From NCBI GenBank assembly GCA_052171895.1, contig JBQMRN010000003.1, positions 204,360 through 268,359 on the forward strand: a stretch of DNA of 64,000 nt, in the 5' to 3' direction. Positions 42,870 to 52,444 of the stretch are shown here, piece by piece. The notes under the pieces are model-generated. The model was not told the origin of the DNA and ran no database searches. It saw only the letters and a program-made list of their open reading frames with translations. The translations under genes and the position numbers were made by a program. Each line of letters begins with the position of its first letter. Within the stretch, counting starts at the first letter, position 1. Source of the DNA: Arsenophonus sp052171895. GTDB taxonomy: Bacteria > Pseudomonadota > Gammaproteobacteria > Enterobacterales > Enterobacteriaceae.

Positions 42870-43385
42870 TAAACAGAATTCATTATATGAGCAGGGTTTA
42901 GCGTGTAATATAACTATAATCGATTTTTATGATTGCCAGATGCCCATTGCATTACGGTTCTTAAATTAATGAACACCATACTATTCGCACTGCAAGCTGG
43001 CATGTTTGATATTTCTTATTTAACAAATATTGATCTGCATGGTGAACGGTGCCAAAAATTTTTACGTTATTTATTAGCCAATGATCTAGGAAAGCTGAAG
43101 AGAGGGACCTACCCTAACACTTTAGGGGTGGGATGTTAAATACTTCTATAAGCGTGATCGATGATTTAGTTATCTACTATTTTGATGATGAATAGTATTG
43201 CTTAATTGCTAATTCTGCTACCAGGCAAAAAAATTTAGCTTGGATCAATAAACATATTGAAAATTATCTAATTGATGTACAGGTAAGTGATTATCTAGCA
43301 TTCATTGCTATTCAAGGTAGCTAAGATGCTTAATTGAAAGTGCAACCTCTGCTTAATAAACAACACTTATCCTTAATTTTTAGTT
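42870..43385 (+). pseudogene. gcvT: gcvT remnant, glycine cleavage T protein
   Basis: N-terminal 40 percent of the aminomethyltransferase of glycine cleavage. Frame 42933-43139 gives AGMFDISYLTNIDLHGER and FLRYLLANDLGKLK; beyond it SVIDDLVIYYF, LAWINKH and AIQGS occur in other frames. The rest is replaced by IS256 copy 6. gcvH and gcvP, expected downstream, are absent from the window. The position after ubiI is the E. coli one. Confidence 0.85.
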
Positions 43386-44323
43386 CCATGCCTTTGAAGA
43401 GTAAAGCCAGCACATTATTGTTTTGGTGTACCAAACAGCGTTGGTGCTTCGTGTCCTGAAATATCTTTGCCATTACATTCCAAAAACCAAGGAATCCATC
43501 TCCAATAGCAAACCTGGAGATAAGGTTAAGCCATGCGATTGAAAGTCATTAAGAAGTTAGGGCAAGTTCGCTGCTAACTCTCGATAACCATCTTCAACCG
43601 AAACTAGCTCCTTACGTCCATACTCAGTAACCCGATAATAACCAGCAGGCAAAGGCGATCATCTTGCCTGATAGGACTGTCTATGCTATCGGCTAAAAAA
43701 TAAATGTAGCGCGTATCGCTTAAATCCAGCAGGTACCATTGCCTATGCTCTTCAAGCTATTCCTGTTTCACTTTGCTGATTGTATTGGAAAAAAGGAGCT
43801 ATGTATTTTTTCACCGAGAAGAATCGCCCCCACTATGGCTTCATAAAAATCATCGGTATAGATATGCCACTCGCAAGTATAGCCATGGTAGCAACTCTTA
43901 GAGGCTTTCCCATGCTTCAGAGAAGGCAGTAGCAACGAGTTCTGTTAAAGCATATTCCGTTGACGCTGTGATCCCTGATCTTAGGCACTTTAATATTAAT
44001 ATCTCCCATACCAGTCTGTATAGTTCGCTGTGGTAAATAACCCTTACGGAAGGAGGGATGACCGGCCGTCGAAAGCTGGGCATCAGCATATTATAGCAGA
44101 TGGCTTCGAGCTTAGCCTCAACGTCGGTAGCTTATCAGGTGCCTGGCACCATTAGAGATAAATTCATATAATGGATCACAGATAATATCTGGTTATGCGG
44201 ATACCTGTAGCCTAAACTTTTTCATGGCATATCATCTCTTTGTTATTAAAATCATGCATGAAATTAATCAGTAGGATGCGACACCATCTCTAAAATTCCA
44301 TATACCAGAAATGAGCGTAATTC
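43386..44323 (-). mobile_element. IS256-family element, decayed copy 6 (lacks transposase 3' part)
   Basis: Begins abruptly inside the transposase at the junction with gcvT and ends in the inverted repeat complementary to GAATTACGCTCATTTCTGG. It carries stops and lacks the catalytic C-terminal part. A deletion joined it to gcvT. Confidence 0.83.
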
Positions 44324-44339
44324 AAAGCACTGATTATCC

Positions 44340-44618
44340 TCACTGTAGGAGGATAATCGTGCGTGACAAGAAAAATTTGATGACTAAGTAGTCTCATGGT
44401 CAGGGGACCGCAGTGCTGTATAGCCTCTTTTGGGATGTTATAAAAAATTCAGTGAGATTATCATAATCTATTTAGGGTGGAAAGGAGATCATAAAACGCT
44501 TTGAATAAGCAGAAATTATAACACAGAAAGTTACGACTAGTCGCCATGATTTAGTGGATTTAGATTTTTTTTAGAGACTTGTTCCGAGCCATTTGAATTA
44601 ATTTCTGAAGAAATTAAG
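44340..44618 (-). mobile_element. 5' fragment of the IS91-type element
   Basis: About 280 bases that match 11690-11957 and, more distantly, 20590-20830. It contains only the unassigned 5' part of the element. It adjoins an IS1595 copy at the same sequence point as at 11957. Confidence 0.6.
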
Positions 44619-45655
44619 CTATGTTAGCAAAGGTTGTTTGTTTTCTTGCAAAGAAATATGTAGCCATATTTGTATTTCAATTGTTCTGATTTCAAACAAT
44701 CTTCTCCTAAGCCAGATAATTTGGTAAATAAAACGATCCTACACCATGAAATCTACTCAGCCATCTTTTTAATCGCTGATATCACTGTTCATATTTTATT
44801 GAATGTAGAATTCCTTACCAATAACTCTCTGATTATCTAACCTTATTAGGCGATGCTGACTAATTTCATGCTAACTCCCAAAAGTTTCATAGTATTTAGC
44901 TCCATCCAAGCAAAGGATAGACTCTTTATCGATGATTAGCTCAAGAAAACTGTCAATACAGTCTGCATTAAACTCTTTAAGAATCCATTCGCTCAGATGA
45001 CTCTGTCGATTTCTTGAGATGAAGCCGCAATTCGTTCTTTCCTTTTATCTCTTCCTATCCTGCGTTTTCTAGCTTTCTTATGTGGGATATAATTGTTTCT
45101 TTTAGAGGATTCAGGGAAAAATGTTTCGTCAACTTCAACAATACCACTTGGTGCATTTATGTTAGCTGTTTTCGATAAAGCAAGGAAGCACTTAACGCCA
45201 TTTAAACACTGTTTTCAAATTAATGCCTGTTTATTTCGCTCACTCCTGTAAAGTCAAGATATTCAACATACATTGCAGATAACTAAACCATTTATCCATT
45301 CTGATATAGTTTCACCAGAGGACTTCTCCAGTATGATTCTTAAATGTTTTTCTGCAATCGGAGATTTTGCAACGATATCGCTGTAACCATACTAATAAAT
45401 CTCCATAGAAGATAACATGTTCAGTCTAACAATATGAGCAGGATAAACTGAAATGAGTTGCTTCAATGCATAAATCAATATAATCCGACAGATTCTCACT
45501 GAACTAACTAATAAAATACAGCTTTATCTTCGCAGGAAGTGAGGAAAGAGTCTCTTTGATTTGTATGATTTTTTGCTTTTTCATAGCAATCTTTATAGCG
45601 AAAATCTTTGATACAGTATAAGGGATTTTTACCAACAACCTTTGCTAACATAAAT
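44618..45655 (-). mobile_element. IS1595-family element, decayed full-length copy
   Basis: Bounded by AGCTATGTTAGCAAAGGTT and AACCTTTGCTAACAT. The minus-strand transposase is readable in pieces, including the VDETFF and SILCLDGA catalytic regions, but carries many stops. Confidence 0.83.
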
Positions 45656-46132
45656 AAAATTAACATACCATGGAGTATAAAATAATACTCGGCTCATGAA
45701 TATCCACGAAACAGCCTATATGTTCTCACCACTCACGTATAGCGTGTAGCACAACATACCCTACACGCTATACGTTCATCTGGATGAGTATCATGGCAAT
45801 TCGTAATATCCAGTTACTAAATTCAGCATTTCTAGCCTTGCGAATAATATTTAGCCTATTCTGACCACCATTGTTCTTTAAAAGTGGTATGGTATTACTA
45901 TGATCTCCATTAATATAATAAATATTTTCTGGCATTAATTTGCTACTAATCAAAATTTAAAGCACTATTCTTATAGTGGTATTTAATGACTAAATCGGTT
46001 ATTTGGTTTGTAAAATTGGTTATCATTAAGCATTTTGACTAAAAAACTATAATTTACTAATCAGATCTACTATAATAAATGATTTATATTTTTATGACTT
46101 TTAATGAAAAAACATAAATAAGATATAAGGAT
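45656..46132. other. intergenic before prfB, with a perfect hairpin
   Basis: No gene recognised; recJ, which precedes prfB in E. coli, is not found. A perfect 15-bp stem (ACGTATAGCGTGTAG / CTACACGCTATACGT) with an 11-base loop lies at 45735-45775. The remaining sequence is AT-rich and probably holds the prfB promoter, which I cannot place. Confidence 0.5.
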
Positions 46133-47231
46133 ATGTTTGAAATTAATGCAATAAAAAATCAAATTCAGGATCTGTCTGAGCGGACGAAGATCTTGAGGGG
46201 GTATCTTTAACTATGATGCTAAGAAAGAGCGTTTGAAGAAAGTAACCGTAGAACTTAAGCAACCTAATATCTGGAATGAACCGAAGCAAGCCAAAGCGTT
46301 GGGTAAGGAATGTTCTTCTCTCGAAGGAATAGTAGAAACTATTGATGCCTTGATACAAGGTTTAGACGATATATCTGGTTTACTCGATCTGGCAATTGAA
46401 GCTAATGATGAAGAAACTTTTCATGATGCGGTTGCAGAGTTAAGGCAGCTGCAAGGAAAACTGGGACAATTAGAATTTCGTCGTATGTTTTCTGGGCAGT
46501 ATGACAGTGCTAATTGTTATCTTGATTTACAGGCAGGCTCAGGAGGAACTGAGGCGCAAGATTGGGCTAGCATGTTGATGCGCATGTATCTACGCTGGGC
46601 AGAGTCAAAAGGTTTTAAAACAGAAATTATTGAAGCGTCAGATGGTGATATTGCTGGATTAAAATCTGCCACGATAAAGATTATTGGTGAATATGCTTTT
46701 GGGTGGTTACGGACTGAAACTGGTGTTCATCGGTTAGTACGTAAAAGTCCTTTTAATTCAGGCGGTCGCCGCCATACCTCATTTAGCTCTGCTTTTATTT
46801 ATCCTGAAGTGGATGATGATATTGATATTGAAATCAATCCTGCGAATTTACGCATTGATGTTTATCGAGCATCTGGGGCTGGTGGACAACATGTTAATAA
46901 AACAGAGTCAGCTGTACGTATAACCCATATTCCAACTGGCATTGTTACCCAATGTCAGAATGACCGTTCTCAACATAAGAATAAAGATCAGGCTTTTAAG
47001 CAACTAAAAGCAAAATTATATGAGCTAGAGATGCAAAAGAAAAATGCTGATAAACAAGCATTAGAAGAAAATAAATCTGATATTGGCTGGGGTAGCCAAA
47101 TTCGTTCTTATGTGTTGGATGATTCTCGAATTAAAGATCTACGTACTGGTGTTGAAAATCGCAATACTCAAGCAGTACTGGATGGTGATCTGGATAAATT
47201 CATTGAAGCCAGCTTAAAAGCCGGACTATGA
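46133..47231 (+). CDS. prfB: peptide chain release factor 2, with programmed +1 frameshift
   Basis: RF2 ends translation at UAA and UGA. The frame opens at ATG 46133 (MFEINAIKNQIQDLSERTK), meets a stop at 46208-46210 after 25 codons, and continues one base over at 46209 (NYDAKKERLKK) to 47231. Total 365 residues, equal to E. coli. The recoding site is the classical one, an internal Shine-Dalgarno AGGGGG, then TAT CTT and the stop, except that the stop is TAA where E. coli has TGA. The stop-recognition tripeptide SPF (residues 205-207) and catalytic GGQ (250-252) are intact; residue 246 is Ala. lysS follows after 9 bases as in E. coli. Confidence 0.96.
46196..46211 (+). promoter_or_regulatory. 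prfB: prfB programmed frameshift site with UAA
   Basis: AGG GGG TAT CTT TAA C: internal ribosome-binding sequence, slippery CTT and stop. It is identical to the E. coli site except G to A in the stop, which turns RF2-only UGA into UAA, read by RF1 and RF2. The +1 codon after the slip becomes AAC (Asn) where E. coli has GAC (Asp). Confidence 0.9.
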
Positions 47232-47240
47232 GGGAAAAAG

Positions 47241-48752
47241 ATGTCTCAACAACAGGATACTGAGAAGTCCATTAATTTAAATAATGAATTAAAAACTCGA
47301 CGAGAAAAACTGGCGGGATTACGTGGTAATGGTATTGCTTTTCCTAATGATTTTCGCCGGGAATATTTATCTGGCGATATACATCGTAAGTACGATGAAA
47401 CTCATGCGAAAGAACTTACTGCACTGAATATTAACATCTCTGTTGCCGGGAGAATGATCACACGCCGTATCATGGGCAAAGCCTCTTTTGCAACTTTACA
47501 AGATATGGGTGGTCGGATTCAAATTTATATTTCTTTTGAAGATTTAGCAGAAGGTATTTATAACGAACAGTTTAAGAAATGGGATCTTGGTGATATTATT
47601 GGTGTTAAAGGTAAATTATTTAAGACCAATACAGGTGAGTTAACCATTCATGCTTATGAAATTTATTTATTAACCAAAGCATTACGGCCTCTGCCAGATA
47701 AATTCCATGGGCTGGTAGATCAGGAAACGCGTTATCGCCAACGTTACCTTGATCTTATTGCTAATGAAGAATCACGCCAGACTTTTATTACGCGTTCACA
47801 TGTGATCTCAGCTTTACGTAACTTCATGGTTAGTAAAGATTTCATGGAAGTTGAAACACCCATGATGCAGGTTATACCTGGTGGTGCAGCGGCACGTCCA
47901 TTTATTACTCATCATAACGCGTTAAATATTGATATGTATCTGCGTATTGCGCCAGAACTTTATTTGAAACGTTTAGTTGTTGGTGGATTTGAGCGTGTTT
48001 TTGAAATTAATCGTAATTTTCGTAATGAAGGTATTTCAGCACGCCATAATCCAGAATTTACCATGATGGAACTGTATATGGCTTATGCTGATTATAAAGA
48101 TCTTATTGTGTTAACTGAAGAGTTATTCCGAACGGTAACGCAAGAAGTATTAGGCACAACCCAGGTAAAATATGGGGAGCATTTATTTGATTTCGGGCAG
48201 CCTTTTAGGAAAATGACAATGAAAAAAGCAATAATCAAATTTTGTGCCGAAACAGATCCAGTTGATCTGGATGATATGTCTAAAGCGATAAGTATCGCAA
48301 AATCACTCAATATTGAGATAAAAAAATGCTGGGGATTAGGTCGTGTTCAGTGTGAAATTTTTGAGGCAGTCGCGGAAAGCCATTTGATCCAACCGACATT
48401 TATTACTGAATATCCGGCAGAAATCTCTCCATTGGCTCGTCGTAATGATAATAATCCATTTATTACCGATCGATTTGAATTATTCATAGGTGGTCGTGAA
48501 ATTGGTAATGGTTTTTCTGAGCTTAATGATGCAGAAGATCAAGCAGAGCGTTTTACTGAACAGGTTCGTCAAAAAGATGAAGGTGATGATGAAGCTATGT
48601 TTTATGATGAGGATTATATTACTGCACTGGAGCATGGATTACCGCCAACAGCTGGTTTAGGTATTGGTATTGATCGGATGATCATGTTATTAACCAATAG
48701 CCATATAATTCGTGATGTCATTCTTTTTCCAGTATTACGGCCTGATAAATAG
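47241..48752 (+). CDS. lysS: lysyl-tRNA synthetase, class II
   Basis: Charges tRNA-Lys. The 503 residues compare with 505 in E. coli. An N-terminal OB-fold anticodon-binding domain (about 60-150, VAGRMITRRIMGKASFATLQ) is followed by the class II catalytic domain: motif 1 around MEVETPMMQVIPGGA, motif 2 in FERVFEINRNFRNEG with RHNPEFTMME, motif 3 in GLGIGIDRMIMLLTN. All are intact. The start lies 9 bases after the prfB stop with GGGAAAAAG before the ATG. A strong terminator follows. Confidence 0.97.
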   Translation: MSQQQDTEKSINLNNELKTRREKLAGLRGNGIAFPNDFRREYLSGDIHRKYDETHAKELTALNINISVAGRMITRRIMGKASFATLQDMGGRIQIYISFEDLAEGIYNEQFKKWDLGDIIGVKGKLFKTNTGELTIHAYEIYLLTKALRPLPDKFHGLVDQETRYRQRYLDLIANEESRQTFITRSHVISALRNFMVSKDFMEVETPMMQVIPGGAAARPFITHHNALNIDMYLRIAPELYLKRLVVGGFERVFEINRNFRNEGISARHNPEFTMMELYMAYADYKDLIVLTEELFRTVTQEVLGTTQVKYGEHLFDFGQPFRKMTMKKAIIKFCAETDPVDLDDMSKAISIAKSLNIEIKKCWGLGRVQCEIFEAVAESHLIQPTFITEYPAEISPLARRNDNNPFITDRFELFIGGREIGNGFSELNDAEDQAERFTEQVRQKDEGDDEAMFYDEDYITALEHGLPPTAGLGIGIDRMIMLLTNSHIIRDVILFPVLRPDK

Positions 48753-48773
48753 CTTAGCAAAAAATCATATAAA

Positions 48774-48817
48774 AATAACCATCCATTCCTGGCATCAGGA
48801 ATTGATGGTTATTTTTT
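48774..48817 (+). terminator. lysS: terminator after lysS
   Basis: AATAACCATCCATTCCTG pairs with CAGGAATTGATGGTTATT (one mismatch) around a GCAT loop and ends in six T, 21 bases after the stop. Confidence 0.85.
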
Positions 48818-48893
48818 ATTAATCTATTATTTGTCATTAATGTAATATTTAATGCCTGCCTACACATTTAACTACCTAGCTTCATTACCTTCA

Positions 48894-49553
48894 TTAGGAT
48901 TGCTTGTTGCTAATGTAATACTTAACTCCGATGCGAATAATCTCCCGCCCTTGCGAATGCCTATTTTTATTGGTATCACGTAGAGAATAGATACAACCGC
49001 AATATTCTTGTTGATAAAATTGTTCGCGTTTACTAATTTCAACCATTCTTGCTGAACCGCCTTGTTTACGCCAGTTATAGTCCCAATAAGTTAAGCCATT
49101 GTAATGGCTGGCGGCACGTTTACCACAATTATTGATCTGTTGCATATTTTTCCAGCGAGAAATACCTAATGAACTGGAGATAATGCTAAACCCATGCTCA
49201 GCTGCATAAAGGGCAGTACGCTCAAACCGCATATCAAAACACATAATGCAACGAATTCCACGCTCAGGTTCTTGTTCCATTCCATTGGCACGTGCAAACC
49301 AGTTATCACTATCGTAGTCAGCATCAACAAACAGCACGTTATGTTGCTCAGCAAAACGAATATTTTCGTTTTTTCGGATCTTATATTCTCGTTGTGGATG
49401 AATATTTGGATTATAGAAAAAAATAGTATAATCAATACCTGACGCACTTAGTGCTTCCATCACTTCACCTGAGCAAGGAGCGCAACAAGAATGCAGTAAT
49501 AATTTATGGGCGCCATTAGGCAGCGTTAGTTTAGGACGTGTAAATTTATCCAT
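48894..49553 (-). CDS. queH: epoxyqueuosine reductase QueH
   Basis: Last step of queuosine synthesis in tRNA: reduction of epoxyqueuosine, by the QueH (DUF208) family, which is unrelated to QueG. The 219 residues contain LLHSCCAPCSGEVMEAL with Cys23, Cys24 and Cys27, then YNPNIHP, RCIMCFDMRFERTA with two further cysteines, and YWDYNWRKQGGSARMVEIS, with a C-terminal YCGCIYS. The cysteines are the expected ligands for the iron-sulfur and metal sites. It is convergent with lysS and stands alone. Upstream of the ATG no clear promoter is seen. Confidence 0.93.
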   Translation of the reverse strand: MDKFTRPKLTLPNGAHKLLLHSCCAPCSGEVMEALSASGIDYTIFFYNPNIHPQREYKIRKNENIRFAEQHNVLFVDADYDSDNWFARANGMEQEPERGIRCIMCFDMRFERTALYAAEHGFSIISSSLGISRWKNMQQINNCGKRAASHYNGLTYWDYNWRKQGGSARMVEISKREQFYQQEYCGCIYSLRDTNKNRHSQGREIIRIGVKYYISNKQS

Positions 49554-49923
49554 GGTTAAAAATTTTTATAGTAATCGATACTAGCGAGCGGTAATAATAA
49601 CAGCAAGTAAAATATACATAATAGTCTTTTTATTTTTTAGTTTAAATTTATTTGCAAGAATAGCCAGAAAATTTATTACCGCTTTTAATCAATAAAAGTA
49701 TTCAGTACATTTAACTTAAAATAATTTCAATCGATTTAGATTGATATAAAAATTTATTTTTTAGATCTCATATTCAGGAATATAGTATGCTTTTTGAATA
49801 ATTCAGCGTTAATGTTAAACCAATCTTTTATAGATAGCAATTAAGTTTTATTACCAAATACTAATTAGGGTAATTCCTGATTATACAGCTAGACATATTG
49901 ATGCAGAGTAATCTCAAACTTTT
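49554..49923. other. intergenic, nothing recognised
   Basis: Very AT-rich, no readable remnant on either strand; must hold the queH promoter. Confidence 0.4.
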
Positions 49924-51220
49924 GACGTATGCTAATTTCTGATGATTGGATTTCCTAGATGGTGCCAATCCTGCTGATTGATTTCGTGAATAGTTTTAAC
50001 AACAGAGATATAATATGTCATGAAAAGTCTACCCTACAGATGCGCGAAACCAGATATTACCTGTGATGCCTTGAATGAACTAATCCGTAATGATCCAAGG
50101 AAGCTAATAGCCACTGCTGTTGAGGCTGAGATCGAAGCCATGCTGCGACAACACATGCTGAACACTGCCTTATAGAGGCGGCATCTCCCCATGCCCATCT
50201 TTCATAACGCTTATTTACCACAGGAAACTATATAGACGGGTAAAGCTTAGAGATCTGCAGCGACAACGGAATATACTTCAACAACTCGTTACTACTGCCT
50301 TATCTGAAACGTGAAAAACCACGAAAAGTTGCTTTTATGGCTGTACTTGATAGGCATATCCACCGGTGATTTTCAAGAAATCCTATGGGCGTTTTCTCAG
50401 TGAAAAAATATATGGTCTCTCTGCCACTACCATCAGCAGAACTGAAACAGAAATGGCTTAAATCACAGAGGTAATGCTGCCTGCGTTATTTAAGCGATAC
50501 ATGCTACGTTTATTTCTTAGCCGATGGTATAGACAGTCCTGTCAGGCAAGATGATGATCGCCTTTGCCTACTTATCTTCATTATCGGCGTCACTGAGCAT
50601 GGACGTAAGAAGCTAGTTGTGGTCTAGGATGCTTATCGAGCTAAAGTCAGAAGCAAATTGGACTGAACTTATTAATGGTCTGCTAGGAACGCTTGCCTTA
50701 ACCTTATTTCCCAGGCGCTACGCTACGGGATACGGTGCCCTTGGTTTTTAGAAGGCAATGGCAAAAAGATATTCTTTGACACGCAGCACCTAACGCACTC
50801 TTAGCTAGCAAGAACTGTGATGCCACTAATAAAGCCCTTGATGTTTTGTTAGCAAGGTTTTCAGTAAAGGATATACCATACCACAGCGATGAAGAAGCTC
50901 TAGAATAACTGTTGGCATTCTACGACTTCCTCTCAGAGCACTCCGCTTCAATAAGAACGACGAATTCGATTAAATCGTATTTTGCAACAATCATATGAAG
51001 CCGACCACACACGCGAATAACTGTGGTTTGAGAAAAATAACCCTTTCAATACTATTTAAACTGCTCCAATCTGCTCAGAAAAGCTAGAACCGGCTAAGGG
51101 AATTTGACCTGTTTGACCTTAGTGGTAAACAACATCTAATTTAAGGATAGATAACAGATTTACGAAGCCTCATAACGGAAAATAACCTTGAATAATATAC
51201 ACCATATTTGATAATAACTC
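49924..51220 (+). mobile_element. IS256-family element, decayed copy 7
   Basis: From GACGTATGCTAATTTCTGA to the terminal TTTGATAATAACTC. Plus-strand transposase with many stops and small deletions. Its right end lies 119 bases before pfkA and supplies a candidate -35. Confidence 0.85.
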
Positions 51221-51238
51221 AAAGTTTTATCGTATAAT
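51208..51238 (+). promoter_or_regulatory. pfkA: candidate pfkA promoter, -35 in the IS256 end
   Basis: TTGATA at 51208-51213 lies in the IS256 terminal repeat and TATAAT at 51233-51238 outside it, with a 19-base spacer. The -10 is perfect; the spacer is long. It could be an IS-made hybrid promoter. Confidence 0.35.
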
Positions 51239-51339
51239 ATAGTATGCTGAATCAATTCAGCCAGTTATTATGGTCATAAGTAAAATGAACGAAATGATAG
51301 TTTTTATACTTCTAGCAAAATATTAAATCAGAGGTCAGG

Positions 51340-52317
51340 ATGAACAAAAAAGTAATAAAAAGAGTTGCCGTTTTAACCAGTGGTGGTGATGCGCCAGGAA
51401 TGAATGCTGCTATTCGTAGTATTGTGCAAATGGGACTTTCTGAAAATTTAGAATTTTATGGTATTTATGACGGCTATATAGGACTTTATGAAAATCGAGT
51501 AAAAGAACTTAACCGTTTTAGTGTTTCTGATATCATTAATCGCGGTGGTACTTTCTTAGGCTCTTCCCGTTTTCCTGAATTTCGTGATAGTGAGAAGGTA
51601 AGAGATCAAGCTATTGATAATATGAGAAAAAATAATATTGATGCCTTGATTGTCATTGGTGGAGATGGCTCTTATCGAGGAGCAAAGAAGATCACTGAAG
51701 TGGGCTTCCCATGTATATGCGTACCAGGAACAATTGATAATGATGTTGCCGGTACTGATTATACGATTGGTTATTTTACTGCTTTGGATACCATTGTTGA
51801 AGCAATTGATCGTTTACGTGATACCTCAACTTCCCATAAACGTATTTCGATAGTTGAAATAATGGGGGGTTACTGTGGTGATTTAACTTTATCCGCTGCG
51901 ATTGCTGGAGGCTGTGAGTTTGTGGTATTGCCAGAAATTCCTTTTGATAAGGAAGATTTATTGAGAAAAATTAAATCTGACTTAGCAAGAGGTAAACGTC
52001 ATGCAATCCTTGCTATTACTGAACATATTTATAATGTTAATGAATTGGCAAAATATATTGAAAAAAAAACAGGGCATGAGACACGAGCAACTGTTTTAGG
52101 CCACATTCAGCGAGGGGGTAGTCCAGTAGCCAGTGATCGTGTTCTGGCATCCCGCATGGGTGCTTACTCTATTCAGTTACTTTTACAGGGGTATGGTGGC
52201 CGCTGTGTTGGTATTCAAAATGATAAACTAGTTCATCATGATATTATTGATGCAGTTGAGAATATGCAACATAAGTTTAACCAGGATTGGTTAGATATGG
52301 CAAATAAACTTTATTAA
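51340..52317 (+). CDS. pfkA: 6-phosphofructokinase
   Basis: ATP-dependent phosphorylation of fructose-6-phosphate, the committed step of glycolysis. It has 325 residues (E. coli 320), the extra ones at the N-terminus (MNKKVIKR). ATP-binding SGGDAPGMNAAIRS and VIGGDGSYRGA are intact, as is the catalytic PGTIDNDVAGTD with its Asp-X-Asp, and HIQRGGSPVASDR in the fructose-6-phosphate region. The normally conserved MGRYCGD motif reads MGGYCGD, so the Arg equivalent to E. coli Arg171 is Gly (residue 175). The ATG is preceded by AGAGGTCAGG. The gene is monocistronic with its own terminator. Confidence 0.96.
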   Translation: MNKKVIKRVAVLTSGGDAPGMNAAIRSIVQMGLSENLEFYGIYDGYIGLYENRVKELNRFSVSDIINRGGTFLGSSRFPEFRDSEKVRDQAIDNMRKNNIDALIVIGGDGSYRGAKKITEVGFPCICVPGTIDNDVAGTDYTIGYFTALDTIVEAIDRLRDTSTSHKRISIVEIMGGYCGDLTLSAAIAGGCEFVVLPEIPFDKEDLLRKIKSDLARGKRHAILAITEHIYNVNELAKYIEKKTGHETRATVLGHIQRGGSPVASDRVLASRMGAYSIQLLLQGYGGRCVGIQNDKLVHHDIIDAVENMQHKFNQDWLDMANKLY

Positions 52318-52353
52318 CTATCTTGATTGAGTTGTAATCGATAAAGTTGCGAT

Positions 52354-52385
52354 AGAGAAGCCTCATAAATTTATGAGGCTTCTCT
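52354..52385. terminator. pfkA: perfect hairpin after pfkA
   Basis: AGAGAAGCCTCATAAA and TTTATGAGGCTTCTCT form a perfect 16-bp palindrome 36 bases after the pfkA stop. The following sequence is only moderately T-rich. It probably terminates pfkA and, from the other side, the former glpD. Confidence 0.75.
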
Positions 52386-52444
52386 GGTCTTATTGTCTTC
52401 TTGTTATATTTTTAGTCACCCATTGTGTTATTCGTTATTTCTTG

